Below, in pieces: positions 8,648-18,991 of a stretch of 32,716 nt of DNA (position 1 is its first letter; each line of letters opens with the position of its first letter). The DNA is from Schlesneria paludicola DSM 18645. Its GTDB lineage: Bacteria; Planctomycetota; Planctomycetia; Planctomycetales; Planctomycetaceae. The translations under genes and the position numbers were made by a program. The notes beneath the pieces are model-generated. The model did no database searches and had not been told where the DNA came from. It saw only the letters and a program-made list of their open reading frames with translations. The stretch is taken from the NCBI GenBank assembly GCA_945869955.1, contig CAMBQP010000047.1, forward strand, positions 1 to 32,716, written 5' to 3'.

Positions 8648-10423
8648 TCAGGGGGAAGCCACAAACCGCAAGATCCGTCGGTCCGATTCGGAATCCCAGA
8701 TCACCACTTCCCCATTGAAACCGGCAGCCGCCACTCGCGACGATTTCGTATGCACATCCAGCGAGAACAGCTGCTCTTTTTGCCCCGCATAATCATGGCT
8801 GCTGGCAACATTTTCCATCCCAAACTTTGCCGCAGGGCCCGAGATGGTGAATCGCTTCACCTCACCCGCAGCCGATGCTGCCACCAGCGATTCCTGGGAC
8901 CGCACCAGCGCAAAGACCGCATCACGAAAATTGTGACGCAGCACATCGATCGAGTATTCCTTAGCGAATCGCGATTCCATGTCCGCTGCCGTCCCATCTT
9001 CATCACGGACCATAATTGGATTCCAACCATGAAAATGGTGTCCCTCACCACCCGACCAGACTCGCCGCGAACCTGGTTCAGCCTGAACGCCAAACACCCG
9101 ATTCATCCCCGCCATCGGCCCGTATTCACGCCGGTGACCCTTGTAGGTCGTCAGCAGCGATCCTGTTTTGAGCGCAAAGACCTTGACTGTTCGATCACGT
9201 GAAGACGACACCACAAAGGGGGATTCCAGTCCGCTGCGATCCCAATCCCGGTGTAGCGATCGCAGCACGTCAATCACCGCCATCTGTTCCGACCAGGACT
9301 CGCGAGGAATCGGATCACGTTTTACCTTGTAAGTTGTACCGATCCCCGAGACCGTCACTCGAGTCAGCCCAATCACCACGTCGCCATTCACATCCAATTC
9401 CCAGTTGGCACGGCGGACGATGTATCGTCCCAGGGGAAATTCCCAGTGCTGCCGCAAATGCTGTCCACTCGTTTTTTCCTCGTCATTCAATTCCAGTGGA
9501 GAAGGAAGATTCGCGTTCGAAACATATTCTTCCGCAAACTGATAGTCGGTGATATCGAGTGCCGTCACCCAGTCGACATGTTGCTGATTTCTCCAAAGCA
9601 ATCGCGGGTGTTCAGCATCCCCGATGTCGTAAGCTCGTACCGAATTATCCGCCCCTCCAGCGACCAACTGACGGGAATCGGCACTGAACGCAACATCCAG
9701 CACCACGTCTTCCCAAGCGGGTAACACCTGCGTGGTATTGTTGGCGAGTTTCACCAGACGAATCTCGCCATATTCACCGGGGGCGCCCCCCGCGACCGCC
9801 ATCGTTTCGCCATCCGGACTAAATCGAATCGCATGAATCCGCTGTGGCATTCCGGCAATCCGACGTTGCAGATCACCCGTGGTTGAATCCCAGACCAGGA
9901 CTTCATGTGCCCCACCCGTATACAGCGCTTCTCCCTGCGGCGAGAAACGAATGGCAAACACCGAAACGGGTCGAGGATAATGCGGTAGCGGTTGCGGGTG
10001 CTGCCGGGGTGGTAACAGCGAGACCAGTCGATCCGTAACCGCAGGGCCTTCAAACTTCGCTCCCTGCTCAATCCACGATCGGAACAAGTCGATCTCGGCA
10101 GGATTCAAGGGATCATCCTGTTGCGGCATCCGCAGTCCACGATCAGACTCGATCAACTTCTGGAACAGATAACTTTCGTTCGGTTTACCGGGAACAATCG
10201 GGCTCTCGCCACTCTCGCCCGGCTTTAATAGTTGTTCGAAGTTGTGGAGAGCATACCGTCCCTCCGTCTTGCGGTTGTCGTGACAGCCCAGACAGCGTCG
10301 GACGAGGATCGGTGCGACCTGAGTTCGAAAAGAAGTCTCGTCCGCAGCAACGGGGACCGAAACGGCAACCAAAGCGGTTGCCGAAGCCAACAGCAGACTG
10401 CACAAAACAACCGGACGGATCAT
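8648..10423 (-). CDS. Exported WD40 protein with N-terminal planctomycete cytochrome c domain
   Basis: This 591-residue protein has a signal peptide (MIRPVVLCSLLLAS...VAADE, cut near residue 27), then the haem motif CLGCH (44-48) followed by DNRKTEGRYAL, the planctomycete cytochrome C (PSCyt1) pattern. The rest is a WD40-type beta-propeller: repeated units such as VFAIRFSPQGEALYTGG.HEVLVWD, IHAIRFSPDGETMAVAGG, VLDVAFSADSRQLVAGGADNSVRAYD and DVHTKSSRVAAAGFNGEVVIWD. The ATG at 10423 has GGGAG nine bases upstream; a TTG three codons earlier is less likely. It is the last gene of an apparent operon with the DUF1549/DUF1553 (56-bp gap) and DUF1501 genes. An envelope redox or binding role is inferred; no reaction is known. 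Confidence 0.9.
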   Translation of the reverse strand: MIRPVVLCSLLLASATALVAVSVPVAADETSFRTQVAPILVRRCLGCHDNRKTEGRYALHNFEQLLKPGESGESPIVPGKPNESYLFQKLIESDRGLRMPQQDDPLNPAEIDLFRSWIEQGAKFEGPAVTDRLVSLLPPRQHPQPLPHYPRPVSVFAIRFSPQGEALYTGGAHEVLVWDSTTGDLQRRIAGMPQRIHAIRFSPDGETMAVAGGAPGEYGEIRLVKLANNTTQVLPAWEDVVLDVAFSADSRQLVAGGADNSVRAYDIGDAEHPRLLWRNQQHVDWVTALDITDYQFAEEYVSNANLPSPLELNDEEKTSGQHLRQHWEFPLGRYIVRRANWELDVNGDVVIGLTRVTVSGIGTTYKVKRDPIPRESWSEQMAVIDVLRSLHRDWDRSGLESPFVVSSSRDRTVKVFALKTGSLLTTYKGHRREYGPMAGMNRVFGVQAEPGSRRVWSGGEGHHFHGWNPIMVRDEDGTAADMESRFAKEYSIDVLRHNFRDAVFALVRSQESLVAASAAGEVKRFTISGPAAKFGMENVASSHDYAGQKEQLFSLDVHTKSSRVAAAGFNGEVVIWDSESDRRILRFVASP

Positions 10424-10479
10424 GGTGACCAACTCCCTTCAACAACTCGGGAAAGAGTCGCTCGCGCAAGAGCGAGATT

Positions 10480-13131
10480 TCAATGCTGGAACATAAACTC
10501 GTTAGTATTGATCAAAGCCCAGATCAAATCTTCGATCGCTTGACGGCGATCCGGATGAGTGGCAAAGAATTCGGCGAGGCGAGCCTGTTCCCGTTCTTGC
10601 GGCGGGCGACTGAGTCCCGCCAGATAAACCTGGCGGATCAAATCGGTATTTCCCGGAACGGCGTCATCAAACCGCCCCGCCGCATGTCCCACCAGACCGC
10701 GAATCTGACCACTGTTCATCATCTGCAACGCTTGGTCGAGATTCGCTTCTTCCCGTCTTTCACACGCACAGGCGGTTTCTCGCGGGGGCTGACCGAACGC
10801 GGTCAGAAATGAGGTAAGCAGCGGATACGGCTGCTGAGTCATGTAGTAACCGTCGACTCGCCCACGGGCGTCGTCGCGCTGACGCCTGGCCTCGATGACC
10901 GCTGCCGATTCCTCGTCCGGATCACTGGTGACTGCAGTCTCCCATTTCTGGGTCAGGGCGTCGAGTTCCCCCTGCAATTGCTGTAATCGCTCGGGTCCTT
11001 CACACAGACGCCGCACGGCATCCTGCATCTGCTCTGCCGTCAACATGCGGGTCCGGGCGTGCGAATTCAAAAGCTCGTCCGTTTCATTCCAGCGGTTGGT
11101 TTCCGAACTGCGCTGGTAGGTCTGACTATTCAAGATCTGCCGCAAGAGGTGTTTACGATCAAAGCCGGACGAGGCGAACTCTTGTGCCAGTGCATCCAGC
11201 AGTTCGTGATTCACCGCAGGATTGGATGAGCGGAAATCGTCGATTGGTTCGACCAGGCCGCGGCCAAACAGCGCCGACCACATCCGATTCACAGCGACGC
11301 GGGCAAAGAACGGATTCTCGGCGGCCGTCAGCCATTGGGAAAAACCGAGTCGTTTATCTTCGTCAGTTCCGCGCTCGACATTCGTTGGCCAAGGCTTTTG
11401 CACGACTCCCGTCCGTGGATTGGACATCGTCCGTCCGGGGGAAATTTCAATCATCATTTCCGCTTCGCGCGCTTTTTGTTTCTTTTTTGCGGGCTTGGTA
11501 GTTGCCACATCGGGCTTCGCCCCGTCTTTGACTTCTTTCACCTTTCGGTCGACTTCATGAAACGCGGCGGCGATCTGATAGTAATTGTCCTGTGTCCAGC
11601 TTTCATAAGGATGGTTATGGCATTGGGCACAAAGGACACGCGAACCCATGAACAACTGTGCCACCGTCTCGGTGACGACTTTTGTATCGGTCGTCGTACG
11701 GAAAAAGTTGGCGGCCGGGTGATCATCGGTATCCCCTCGGGCCGTCAGTAATTGATTAACGAACTGGTCGTACGGTTCGTTACGCGCAATCGAATCCGCG
11801 ACCCAGGCACCGTAAGCCGCCGCGCGCTCGGTCGTCAGCTTCTCTTTGTTGATTCGCAACAGATCCGACAACCTTAAACCCCAGAAACGAGCATACTCGG
11901 GCGAATCCAGCAACCGGTCAATCAGCACGGCCCGCCTTGTTTCAGAGACATCGGCCAGAAACGCGGACGTTTCCTCAATCGTCGGCAAGAGTCCCCTTAC
12001 ATCCAGCGATAGTCGGCGAATCAAGGTGGCATCATCGCACGTTTCCGCAGGGAGATACCGCAACTGTTTCAGCTTCTGATTGACCAGTCCATCGACAAAG
12101 TTCGTTTCAGGGGAATTGTTCCAGGTAAAGCCAGGAATCGCTTTCACAAAGGTCAGCCGTATCGAGATGATTTCATCCAGATAACGGACAACCACAGCGG
12201 TCTGTCCCCGATCAAGGCCCGTCACCAGGCCGTTTTCATCGACCTCGGCGACCCGGTCGTTTGAGACGGTGAACGAGGCGATCCGAGTCACATCTCGTCG
12301 CATCCCGGCGGAGTCAACGGCGATCACGCGGACCTGCTGTCTCGCTGCGGGATCCCCGTGATTGACGGGGAGCACCAAGGTCCTGGTCGCTTGGGGAAAA
12401 ACCTCCAGCCGAACATGACGCGGCGCATGCTCGGGTTCGGGGAGACACCCTTCGGCAATCCATTGTCTCAGGATCGCGTAAGCGGCGTCGTGGGGGCGGA
12501 GTCGTTTGCCGCCACCATGGGGGAGTCTGAGCAACGGCTTTTTCAGCAGCAGACTTTCATCGGGGTCGAGCGGGTAGGTAAAGCGAAGCAGCGGTCCACG
12601 GATCAGATTCCGCTCGTCAAACTGGGGGTCAAAGGCATTGAGCGACAGTTCCAGTGTCCCGCGCCCATTTGGTTTTCCATGACAGGATCCACTGTTGCAG
12701 CCCTGTTTTGTCAAAACCGCCAGGGTCTCACGTCGGAACGAGACGGGATCGGGCTGTTGAAATCGCTCGCTCGTCACAGGGACATTCAATTTGAAGAGAC
12801 CACAGATGACTTCGATGATGGTCTGGCCGTCACCTGCTCCTGTGACATAACCCGAATCAATCCGAGTAATCGGACGGGAAGTCGTATCACGGTATGTCGC
12901 TTCATGAGTCAGATCGCGTAGCTGGTCCCCCGCGAAATATCCGGTCACGACCAGTTGCTGTGCCGATCGAGGTCCCGACAGAGTGATCTCGGTCGGCGAG
13001 ACTTCGATCCGCTGCAGGCCCGTCAAATCCGCTGCACAACCGGGACGAGTGACCAGACCAGGAGTGGCCACACCAATCAGTACCGTCATCACCAGAGCGA
13101 GAAATTTCGTCAGTCGAGGCTTGTCGAGCAT
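10480..13131 (-). CDS. DUF1549/DUF1553 exported protein with Ig-like and cytochrome-like motifs
   Basis: This 883-residue protein has, in order: a signal peptide (MLDKPRLTKFLALVMTVLIG..., ending near CAA|DL); an Ig-like Big2-type part; a GCNSGSCHG motif (C145-x4-C150-H151), a variant of the haem motif; a second Big2-like stretch (VAEVDENGLVTGLDRGQTAVVV); the DUF1549 domain (FVDGLVNQKL...LIRRLSLDVRGLLPT) with CAQCH (501-505); and DUF1553 (NPFFARVAVNRMWSALFGRG, then FDRKHLLRQI). These families are hugely expanded in Planctomycetes and usually partner DUF1501 proteins; roles in polysaccharide or sulfated-polymer use have been suggested but not shown. The frame is open to 13215; ATG 13131 is chosen for the signal peptide, with GTG 13149 possible. 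It is the middle gene of a three-gene operon. Confidence 0.9.
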   Translation of the reverse strand: MLDKPRLTKFLALVMTVLIGVATPGLVTRPGCAADLTGLQRIEVSPTEITLSGPRSAQQLVVTGYFAGDQLRDLTHEATYRDTTSRPITRIDSGYVTGAGDGQTIIEVICGLFKLNVPVTSERFQQPDPVSFRRETLAVLTKQGCNSGSCHGKPNGRGTLELSLNAFDPQFDERNLIRGPLLRFTYPLDPDESLLLKKPLLRLPHGGGKRLRPHDAAYAILRQWIAEGCLPEPEHAPRHVRLEVFPQATRTLVLPVNHGDPAARQQVRVIAVDSAGMRRDVTRIASFTVSNDRVAEVDENGLVTGLDRGQTAVVVRYLDEIISIRLTFVKAIPGFTWNNSPETNFVDGLVNQKLKQLRYLPAETCDDATLIRRLSLDVRGLLPTIEETSAFLADVSETRRAVLIDRLLDSPEYARFWGLRLSDLLRINKEKLTTERAAAYGAWVADSIARNEPYDQFVNQLLTARGDTDDHPAANFFRTTTDTKVVTETVAQLFMGSRVLCAQCHNHPYESWTQDNYYQIAAAFHEVDRKVKEVKDGAKPDVATTKPAKKKQKAREAEMMIEISPGRTMSNPRTGVVQKPWPTNVERGTDEDKRLGFSQWLTAAENPFFARVAVNRMWSALFGRGLVEPIDDFRSSNPAVNHELLDALAQEFASSGFDRKHLLRQILNSQTYQRSSETNRWNETDELLNSHARTRMLTAEQMQDAVRRLCEGPERLQQLQGELDALTQKWETAVTSDPDEESAAVIEARRQRDDARGRVDGYYMTQQPYPLLTSFLTAFGQPPRETACACERREEANLDQALQMMNSGQIRGLVGHAAGRFDDAVPGNTDLIRQVYLAGLSRPPQEREQARLAEFFATHPDRRQAIEDLIWALINTNEFMFQH

Positions 13132-13224
13132 GCTTGCGTTCCGATTCACGATATCACTCTGTAAAACGCGGTGTGAATCACGGTGTGAAACACAGCCTCT
13201 GCGGCGGGTCTGCAACGGGGGGAA

Positions 13225-14604
13225 TTAATGGAATAATTCCGGAATGGCCCGGCCACCCTTGGCGAGAAAGATTGGTCGATCTTCCGAGGTATAAATCGGT
13301 TCGGCAGTGTTGATCCCCAGTTTTGCGAACAGGGTCGCACCATAATCTTCGACGGTGTACGCGTTCGAACTGGTGATATACCCCCCATCCGCATCGGTCT
13401 CACCCACGACTTGTCCCCCAGCAACACCCGCCCCTGCGAAGGCATACGAGAATGCATGGACCCAGTGATCGCGTCCCTGTCGGTCATTGATTTTTGGGGT
13501 CCGTCCAAATTCGGTGACAAAACAGACGAGGCATTCGCTGAGTAGCCCTCGTTGATGCATATCGGTAATCAGCCCCGAAAAGGCCCAGTCGGTACTCGGC
13601 ATCATGGGCCACGTCCCAATCCCGTAGCGCCCCGCCCCCGCCCCACCACCCGGGATATTGGTATGGTTCTGGGAATAGATTGCGTCATGGTGATCCCAGT
13701 TCATATTGCCACCACCCGGCCAGAGCTGTTCGTTGCCGGGCCATTGGGTATTGATGGTGACAAACCGCACCCCAGACTCGATCAACTTCCGCCCGAGCAG
13801 ATACAGATTACCGCGATGCGTCCGATCTTTTTCGTTCGGGTGATACAGCTGTTTGATCTGTTCCGGTTCGCTCTCGACATCGAAGGCGGCGAGTGTCGCA
13901 GGGTTGGTGAGCATATCTTCGGCTTGATCGGCAAAGCTTTCCATCGCCCGCACTTCCGGTCGATGGTTACTAACGAGGCCAAGATTGATGTTGGCCAGCA
14001 GTTCCCGGCGCTGTCGCAATCGATCGGCACCAATTCCTTCGAGCTTCAGTCCCGAGACCCGACCTTGCTGAATTCGATAAGCCTTGTGGCTGGCCGGGAG
14101 AAAGCCCAGCCGCGACATGGCCGACTGTTCGCCACTCCCCTCACAAATATAAGCGGGCAAATGTCGCGACTTGGTGCCAAGCTTCAGCGAGGCGACGCTG
14201 CCGATATCGGGCATTTCGACCGGACTGCTGGGATCTGCCGCCGAGAAGACATACTGCGAGCCCATTGGGTGCGAGTTTCCAACGTTGGGCTTCGGCTGCC
14301 GCATACACCGCACGACGGTCAGCTTATCAGCCACCAGTGCGGTCCGACCGAGCAGTTCCGTGAACTGCATTCCTGGCACATTGGTGGAAATAGTTTTAAA
14401 GGGACTGCGATGAACAGGGTTGGCCTCGGGCTTGGGGTCCCAGGTATCGGTATGGGAAATCCCCCCCTGTTCAAAAATCACGAGTACGCTTTGGGCCTGA
14501 GCTTTACGAGCCTGCTGGGCGATGGCCGAGCGGATTTCGCCCGAAACGCCCGCGATGCCGCACATCGACAATCCAACAAAACTGCGACGATCAAATCGAT
14601 TCAT
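13225..14604 (-). CDS. DUF1501 exported protein (first gene of operon)
   Basis: This 459-residue protein starts MNRFDRRSFVGLSMCGIAG, a twin-arginine-like leader, then the DUF1501 core: VLVIFEQGGISHTDTWDPKP, NVPGMQFTELLGR, VTINTQWPGN...NWDHH and the C-terminal VCFVTEFGRTPKIN..GRDHW. The fold is related to alkaline phosphatase/sulfatase-like hydrolases, but the catalytic role of the family is not established. It is expected to leave the cytoplasm folded through Tat. Only a weak ribosome site (GCGGTG) precedes the ATG, but the leader fits. It heads a minus-strand run with DUF1549/1553 (93 bp downstream) and WD40-cytochrome, the standard planctomycete pairing of DUF1501 with DUF1549/1553. A second DUF1501 gene lies at 23277-24635. 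Confidence 0.92.
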   Translation of the reverse strand: MNRFDRRSFVGLSMCGIAGVSGEIRSAIAQQARKAQAQSVLVIFEQGGISHTDTWDPKPEANPVHRSPFKTISTNVPGMQFTELLGRTALVADKLTVVRCMRQPKPNVGNSHPMGSQYVFSAADPSSPVEMPDIGSVASLKLGTKSRHLPAYICEGSGEQSAMSRLGFLPASHKAYRIQQGRVSGLKLEGIGADRLRQRRELLANINLGLVSNHRPEVRAMESFADQAEDMLTNPATLAAFDVESEPEQIKQLYHPNEKDRTHRGNLYLLGRKLIESGVRFVTINTQWPGNEQLWPGGGNMNWDHHDAIYSQNHTNIPGGGAGAGRYGIGTWPMMPSTDWAFSGLITDMHQRGLLSECLVCFVTEFGRTPKINDRQGRDHWVHAFSYAFAGAGVAGGQVVGETDADGGYITSSNAYTVEDYGATLFAKLGINTAEPIYTSEDRPIFLAKGGRAIPELFH

Positions 14605-14840
14605 GGCACCGCCGTTATCTGCTCACGCGAGAGGAATCACCCCATCTGAATCCGTCGCAAGATTATCAGGAAGGATTGACAGAAAACAGCGATCATCTCC
14701 GGTGTCAATTGACAATTGCTGGCGGGTCTTCGATTCTCTCTCCGGTCAATATCATGCAGGCTCTCTGACCCGCTTCCGGTTTTTCCTGAAAGTTCTGCGG
14801 TGAACACGAGAAACGCGGGAGAGATCGATCAGGGCATCCC

Positions 14841-16265
14841 TTGCCAAAGTCCCCGTGGTCAAAAAATGTGATCGAACTCAAAAACCAACTCCAAACCGCC
14901 AATTCCACTCAGGTTGTCTCGCTGAACGAGGCGTTCCCAGTCTGGTGCCGCGTTGCGGCACTCAGCTTTGGCGGACCTGCGGGACAGATTGCGGTGATGC
15001 ACCGCATCCTGGTCGACGAAAAGAAGTGGATCAGCGAAGAACGCTTTCTCCATGCGCTGAATTTCTGCATGCTGATTCCCGGCCCCGAAGCCCAACAGTT
15101 AGCAACCTATATTGGTTGGATCATGCATGGGACCAAAGGTGCCCTGATGGCCGGGGGATTGTTCATCCTGCCGGGCGCTGTCTCGATTCTCGCATTGAGT
15201 ATCCTCTACACCTACAGTACACAGTCGATTCTCATTCAGGCCCTGTTCTTCGGTCTCAAACCCGCAGTCCTGGCGATCGTCGCCGAAGCGGTGATTCGGA
15301 TTGGCAAGCGTGTGCTGAAGAACAGCACCATGGTCGCACTGGCGGTCGCCTCATTCCTGGCGATTTTTCTGTTGGGGATTCCGTTTCCCCTGCTGATTTT
15401 CGTGGCGGGATTGATTGGATATTTCGGAGGGATCATCGACCCGAACCGGTTCAATATCATGCAAGGACATGGTCAAACGACGGGATCCGAGCATCATACC
15501 GACATCCCTTCGCCGACGGTTACGATGGCAGCTCCCTCGCTTGTCCGTGGTCTCGTGGTCAGTCTGGTCTGTTTGACGCTGTGGTTTGGGCCATTGGCCC
15601 TGATCCGGTACTGGCTGGGTCCGTCGTCCGTTTATTTTCAAGAAGGTTTTTTTTTCAGCAAGGCCGCCGTGGTCACGTTTGGTGGGGCCTATTCGGTACT
15701 GGCCTATATCGCACAGGAAGCGGTGGAAAAGTATGGCTGGATGAAACCCGGAGAGATGCTGGACGGATTGGGAATGGCAGAAACAACCCCGGGCCCGCTG
15801 ATTATGGTGGTGCAGTTTGTGGGGTTCATGGGGGCTTATCGCAACCCCGGACCGTTCAGTCCGCTGCTGGCAGGCATTCTTGGGTCGTTGGTGACAACCT
15901 GGGTCACGTTCGTCCCCTGTTTTTATTGGATTTTGCTCGGTGCACCCTATGTGGAACGCCTGAGAGGCCACAAACAAGTCCGCGCGGCGCTCTCCGCCAT
16001 CACGGCTGCCGTCGTCGGCGTCGTCCTGAATCTTGCCCTCTGGTTTTCACTCCATACGCTATTTGGTGAAGTCACCAATCAAAACTTCTCCGGCCTGCGA
16101 TTCCCCGTCCCCCAATTCGCCACTCTGAACCTGATGGAATCCTCGATCGCCCTGCTCGCCTTCCTGCTGACGTTCGTCTGGAAAAAAGGGGTGGGAGTCA
16201 CGCTCGGCAGCTCGGTTGCAGCAGGGACACTGCTGTTTTTAGCGAAGTCCGTTGGGCTTTTTTAA
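14841..16265 (+). CDS. chrA: Chromate transporter, full-length two-domain ChrA type
   Basis: This 474-residue integral membrane protein has two homologous CHR halves. The first holds FGGPAGQ (43-49) and PGPEAQ (80-85); the second holds FGGA (280-283) and TTPGP (P317-P319), each followed by long hydrophobic helices. ChrA proteins export chromate from the cytoplasm by ion coupling, although many homologues have no tested substrate. Length fits the long-chain (LCHR) family. The start is uncertain: TTG 14841 has AGGG (14831-14834) six bases upstream, while GTG 14868 lacks a visible site. It is divergent from the DUF1501 operon across 236 bases and convergent with clpB. No chrB regulator or other metal-resistance gene lies nearby, so the physiological substrate is open. 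Confidence 0.9.
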   Translation: MPKSPWSKNVIELKNQLQTANSTQVVSLNEAFPVWCRVAALSFGGPAGQIAVMHRILVDEKKWISEERFLHALNFCMLIPGPEAQQLATYIGWIMHGTKGALMAGGLFILPGAVSILALSILYTYSTQSILIQALFFGLKPAVLAIVAEAVIRIGKRVLKNSTMVALAVASFLAIFLLGIPFPLLIFVAGLIGYFGGIIDPNRFNIMQGHGQTTGSEHHTDIPSPTVTMAAPSLVRGLVVSLVCLTLWFGPLALIRYWLGPSSVYFQEGFFFSKAAVVTFGGAYSVLAYIAQEAVEKYGWMKPGEMLDGLGMAETTPGPLIMVVQFVGFMGAYRNPGPFSPLLAGILGSLVTTWVTFVPCFYWILLGAPYVERLRGHKQVRAALSAITAAVVGVVLNLALWFSLHTLFGEVTNQNFSGLRFPVPQFATLNLMESSIALLAFLLTFVWKKGVGVTLGSSVAAGTLLFLAKSVGLF

Positions 16266-16283
16266 GCGTTCAAGCCCAACGGA
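16248..16283. terminator. Inverted repeat overlapping the chrA stop, between convergent chrA and clpB
   Basis: TCCGTTGGGCTT (16248-16259) is the exact reverse complement of AAGCCCAACGGA (16272-16283). The left arm lies in the last chrA codons and the stop falls in the loop. A second small hairpin, ACCCG/CGGGT (16302-16315), follows. Together they probably separate the two convergent transcripts, though neither has a T tract after the stem. Confidence 0.5.
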
Positions 16284-16351
16284 TTCGGTTGGCTGCGGTT
16301 CACCCGCCTGCGGGTATCACAAAATCCGTCGAGTCATTCCTCGTTTTCAAG

Positions 16352-18991
16352 TCAGGATCCATTCAGTAACGGTGATTCCTGATTGCTGCCAAAAGTAAAG
16401 TCGCCATTTTGCACGTCGACCGTGATTTGGGCCCCCTCGGCAAATTGGCCTCCCAGAATCGCATTCGCCAGTTCATTCTGCAGCCGATGCTGGATGACGC
16501 GCTTGAGCGGTCGCGCCCCGTACACCGGATCATAGCCTTCGTCGGCCAACTGACGCCGTGCAGCGTCGGTCACCTTCAGGGTAAAGTCATTCTCTTCCAG
16601 TCGTTTTTCCAGATGAGCAAGTTGCAGGTCCACGATCTGACGGATTTCATTTTTCGTCAAAGGATGGAACACAATCACTTCATCGACCCGGTTTAAAAAT
16701 TCGGGAAGAAACTCTTTCCTCAACGCGTGCAGCACGCGACGTTCAATTTCCTTGTCGTCTTCCTTCCCCGCCATATCCATGATCGTCTGACTGCCGATGT
16801 TGGAAGTCATGACCACGATCGTGTTCGTGAAGTCAACAGTCCGGCCGTGGCTGTCCGTCAGTCGACCATCATCGAGAACCTGCAGCAACACGTTGAAAAC
16901 GTCGCGATGCGCCTTTTCGATTTCATCCAGTAGCAGGACCGAGTAGGGCCGACGCCGAACGGCCTCGGTCAATTTGCCCCCCTCTTCATAGCCGACATAT
17001 CCCGGCGGGGCACCGATCAGACGTGCGACCGAATGCTTCTCCATGAATTCACTCATGTCGATCCGAACCATCGCCCGCTCGTCATCAAACAGAAACGCGG
17101 CCAGTGCTTTGCAGAGCTCGGTCTTACCGACCCCGGTGGGTCCGAGGAAGATAAACGAACCGATCGGACGATTTGGATCTTGCAGTCCTGAACGCGAACG
17201 ACGGACGGCGTTCGCCACGGCGGTGACCGCCTCTTGCTGGTTGATCATCCGCTGATGGATGTGATCTTCCATTTCGAGCAGTTTGGTTTTTTCCGTCTGT
17301 AACAATCGCGAGACCGGGATACCGGTCCAAATTCCGACCACCTTGGCAATGTCTTCCTGGGTGACCTCTTCCCGCAGTAACCGCTGTTCCGGGTCACTCA
17401 CTTGCGAGGCATGCTCTTCCGCCTGCACCAGCCTTGTTCTTGCTTCGCTCAGCCTTTTCTCGACATCAAAGGCTTTGACGAAATCGTCATTCGAATTCGT
17501 TCGCTGTGCTTGCGAAAAGGCTTGTTCGTAGGCGGTACTGAGTTGTTCGATCTCTTCCTTGAGCGGACGGATTGACGTTAACGCCTCTTTCTCGGTTTGC
17601 CAGCGGGCTTTCAGCGCGTTCACGCTCTCTTCCCGATCGGCAATCTGTCGACGGAGCTCTTGCAGGCGTGCTTTGCTATCGGCACTCGATTCCTGAGTCA
17701 TGGCAGCCGCTTCGATTTGCAGCCGGGTCAGCTGTCGAGTCGCTTCGTCAATCTCGATCGGCATCGAATCCATTTCCATCCGCAGCTTGCTGGCCGCTTC
17801 ATCGACCAGGTCAATCGCTTTGTCAGGGAGAAAACGGTCGTTGATATAGCGATCGGAAAGGGTCGCGGCACCGATCAAGGCATCGTCCGTAATACGCACC
17901 CCATGATGAGATTCATATCGCGACTTTAAGCCACGCAGGATCGAAATCGTATCTTCGACCGTCGGCTCATTCACGAGGACCGGTTGAAAACGGCGTTCGA
18001 GTGCCGGATCTTTTTCAATCGATTTGCGGTATTCGTCAAGCGTGGTGGCACCCACGCAGTGGAGTTCACCACGGGCCAATGCCGGTTTCAGCAGATTGGC
18101 GGCATCCATTGCCCCTTCCGAAGCACCCGCCCCGACGACCGTGTGCAGTTCGTCGATGAACAGAATGACGCGACCTTCCGCTTCGGAAACTTCCTTGAGA
18201 ACCGCTTTGAGTCGATCTTCAAATTCTCCGCGATACTTGGCACCGGCGATCAGTGCACCCATATCGAGGGCAATGACGGTCTTATCCTTCAGGTTCTGGG
18301 GGACATCCCCCAGCACGATCCGATGGGCCAACCCTTCGACGATCGCGGTCTTGCCGACCCCGGCGTCACCGATCAGAACGGGATTGTTTTTGCGGCGGCG
18401 CGAAAGAACCTGAATGACCCGGCGGATTTCCTGATCACGTCCGATCACGGGATCGATTTTGCCGAGCCGTGCGAGCGCAACCAGATCCTTGCCGTACTTT
18501 TCCAGTGCCTGATATTTGTCTTCGGGATGCTGATCCGTCACCGTTTGCGATCCACGGACCGACTTCAGCGCATTCATGACATCCGCTTCAACCACCCCAT
18601 TCAGCTTGAGAACCCGCTGAGCTTGATCATCGACTTGCGTCAGGGCAATCAACAGATGTTCTGTCGAAACGAACGAGTCCTTCATTCCGTCGGCCAACTC
18701 GGTCGCTTTGTCGAGAACTTGCCGGATAGCGGTGCTGGCACCCACCTGACTAATGCCGCCCGAACTGCGGGGAAGTTTGTTGAGATCGGCATCGACGATT
18801 CCCAGAAGCTGTGGGACGCGAATACCGACTTTTTCCATCAGCGGCCGAACGATTCCTCCCTGTTCATCCAGCAGCGCCTTGAGTAAGTGCAGCGGCACCA
18901 GTTGGGCATGCCCTTGTGACTCGGCAATTTGCTGCGCAGCCTGGATGGCTTCTTGAGCTTTGACCGTGAGTTTATCGGGACGAAAGGCCAT
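16352..18991 (-). CDS. clpB: ATP-dependent disaggregase ClpB
   Basis: This 879-residue protein has the full ClpB layout: N-terminal Clp repeats (about 1-145), AAA domain 1 with Walker A GDAGVGKT (208-215), Walker [10 protein letters not shown] and the [14 protein letters not shown] loop, a long coiled-coil middle domain (about 405-535), and AAA domain 2 with [10 protein letters not shown] (K623) and [11 protein letters not shown]. The middle domain separates it from ClpA and ClpX; there is no ClpP-binding loop. With DnaK it pulls apart aggregated protein in the cytoplasm. The ATG has GAGGTG six bases upstream. It lies 354 bases downstream of dnaK on the same strand, sensible for heat-shock co-expression, but no CIRCE element was seen. 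Confidence 0.97.
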   Translation of the reverse strand: MAFRPDKLTVKAQEAIQAAQQIAESQGHAQLVPLHLLKALLDEQGGIVRPLMEKVGIRVPQLLGIVDADLNKLPRSSGGISQVGASTAIRQVLDKATELADGMKDSFVSTEHLLIALTQVDDQAQRVLKLNGVVEADVMNALKSVRGSQTVTDQHPEDKYQALEKYGKDLVALARLGKIDPVIGRDQEIRRVIQVLSRRRKNNPVLIGDAGVGKTAIVEGLAHRIVLGDVPQNLKDKTVIALDMGALIAGAKYRGEFEDRLKAVLKEVSEAEGRVILFIDELHTVVGAGASEGAMDAANLLKPALARGELHCVGATTLDEYRKSIEKDPALERRFQPVLVNEPTVEDTISILRGLKSRYESHHGVRITDDALIGAATLSDRYINDRFLPDKAIDLVDEAASKLRMEMDSMPIEIDEATRQLTRLQIEAAAMTQESSADSKARLQELRRQIADREESVNALKARWQTEKEALTSIRPLKEEIEQLSTAYEQAFSQAQRTNSNDDFVKAFDVEKRLSEARTRLVQAEEHASQVSDPEQRLLREEVTQEDIAKVVGIWTGIPVSRLLQTEKTKLLEMEDHIHQRMINQQEAVTAVANAVRRSRSGLQDPNRPIGSFIFLGPTGVGKTELCKALAAFLFDDERAMVRIDMSEFMEKHSVARLIGAPPGYVGYEEGGKLTEAVRRRPYSVLLLDEIEKAHRDVFNVLLQVLDDGRLTDSHGRTVDFTNTIVVMTSNIGSQTIMDMAGKEDDKEIERRVLHALRKEFLPEFLNRVDEVIVFHPLTKNEIRQIVDLQLAHLEKRLEENDFTLKVTDAARRQLADEGYDPVYGARPLKRVIQHRLQNELANAILGGQFAEGAQITVDVQNGDFTFGSNQESPLLNGS

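Noticed and set aside
13552..14649. 365-codon open frame antisense to the first DUF1501 gene
   Set aside because: No domain, signal or ribosome site; the DUF1501 frame on the other strand explains the sequence fully.
14855..16069. 404-codon open frame overlapping chrA in another plus-strand frame
   Set aside because: It is rich in Arg, Gly, Pro and His with no domain, while the overlapping ChrA frame has clear motifs and membrane helices. It is a by-product of chrA codon bias.
17984..18886. 300-codon frame antisense to clpB, and similar ones antisense to dnaK (20330-21097) and across the FAD oxidoreductase and carbonic anhydrase genes (31752-32576)
   Set aside because: All mirror strongly conserved genes on the other strand and show no recognisable protein features.
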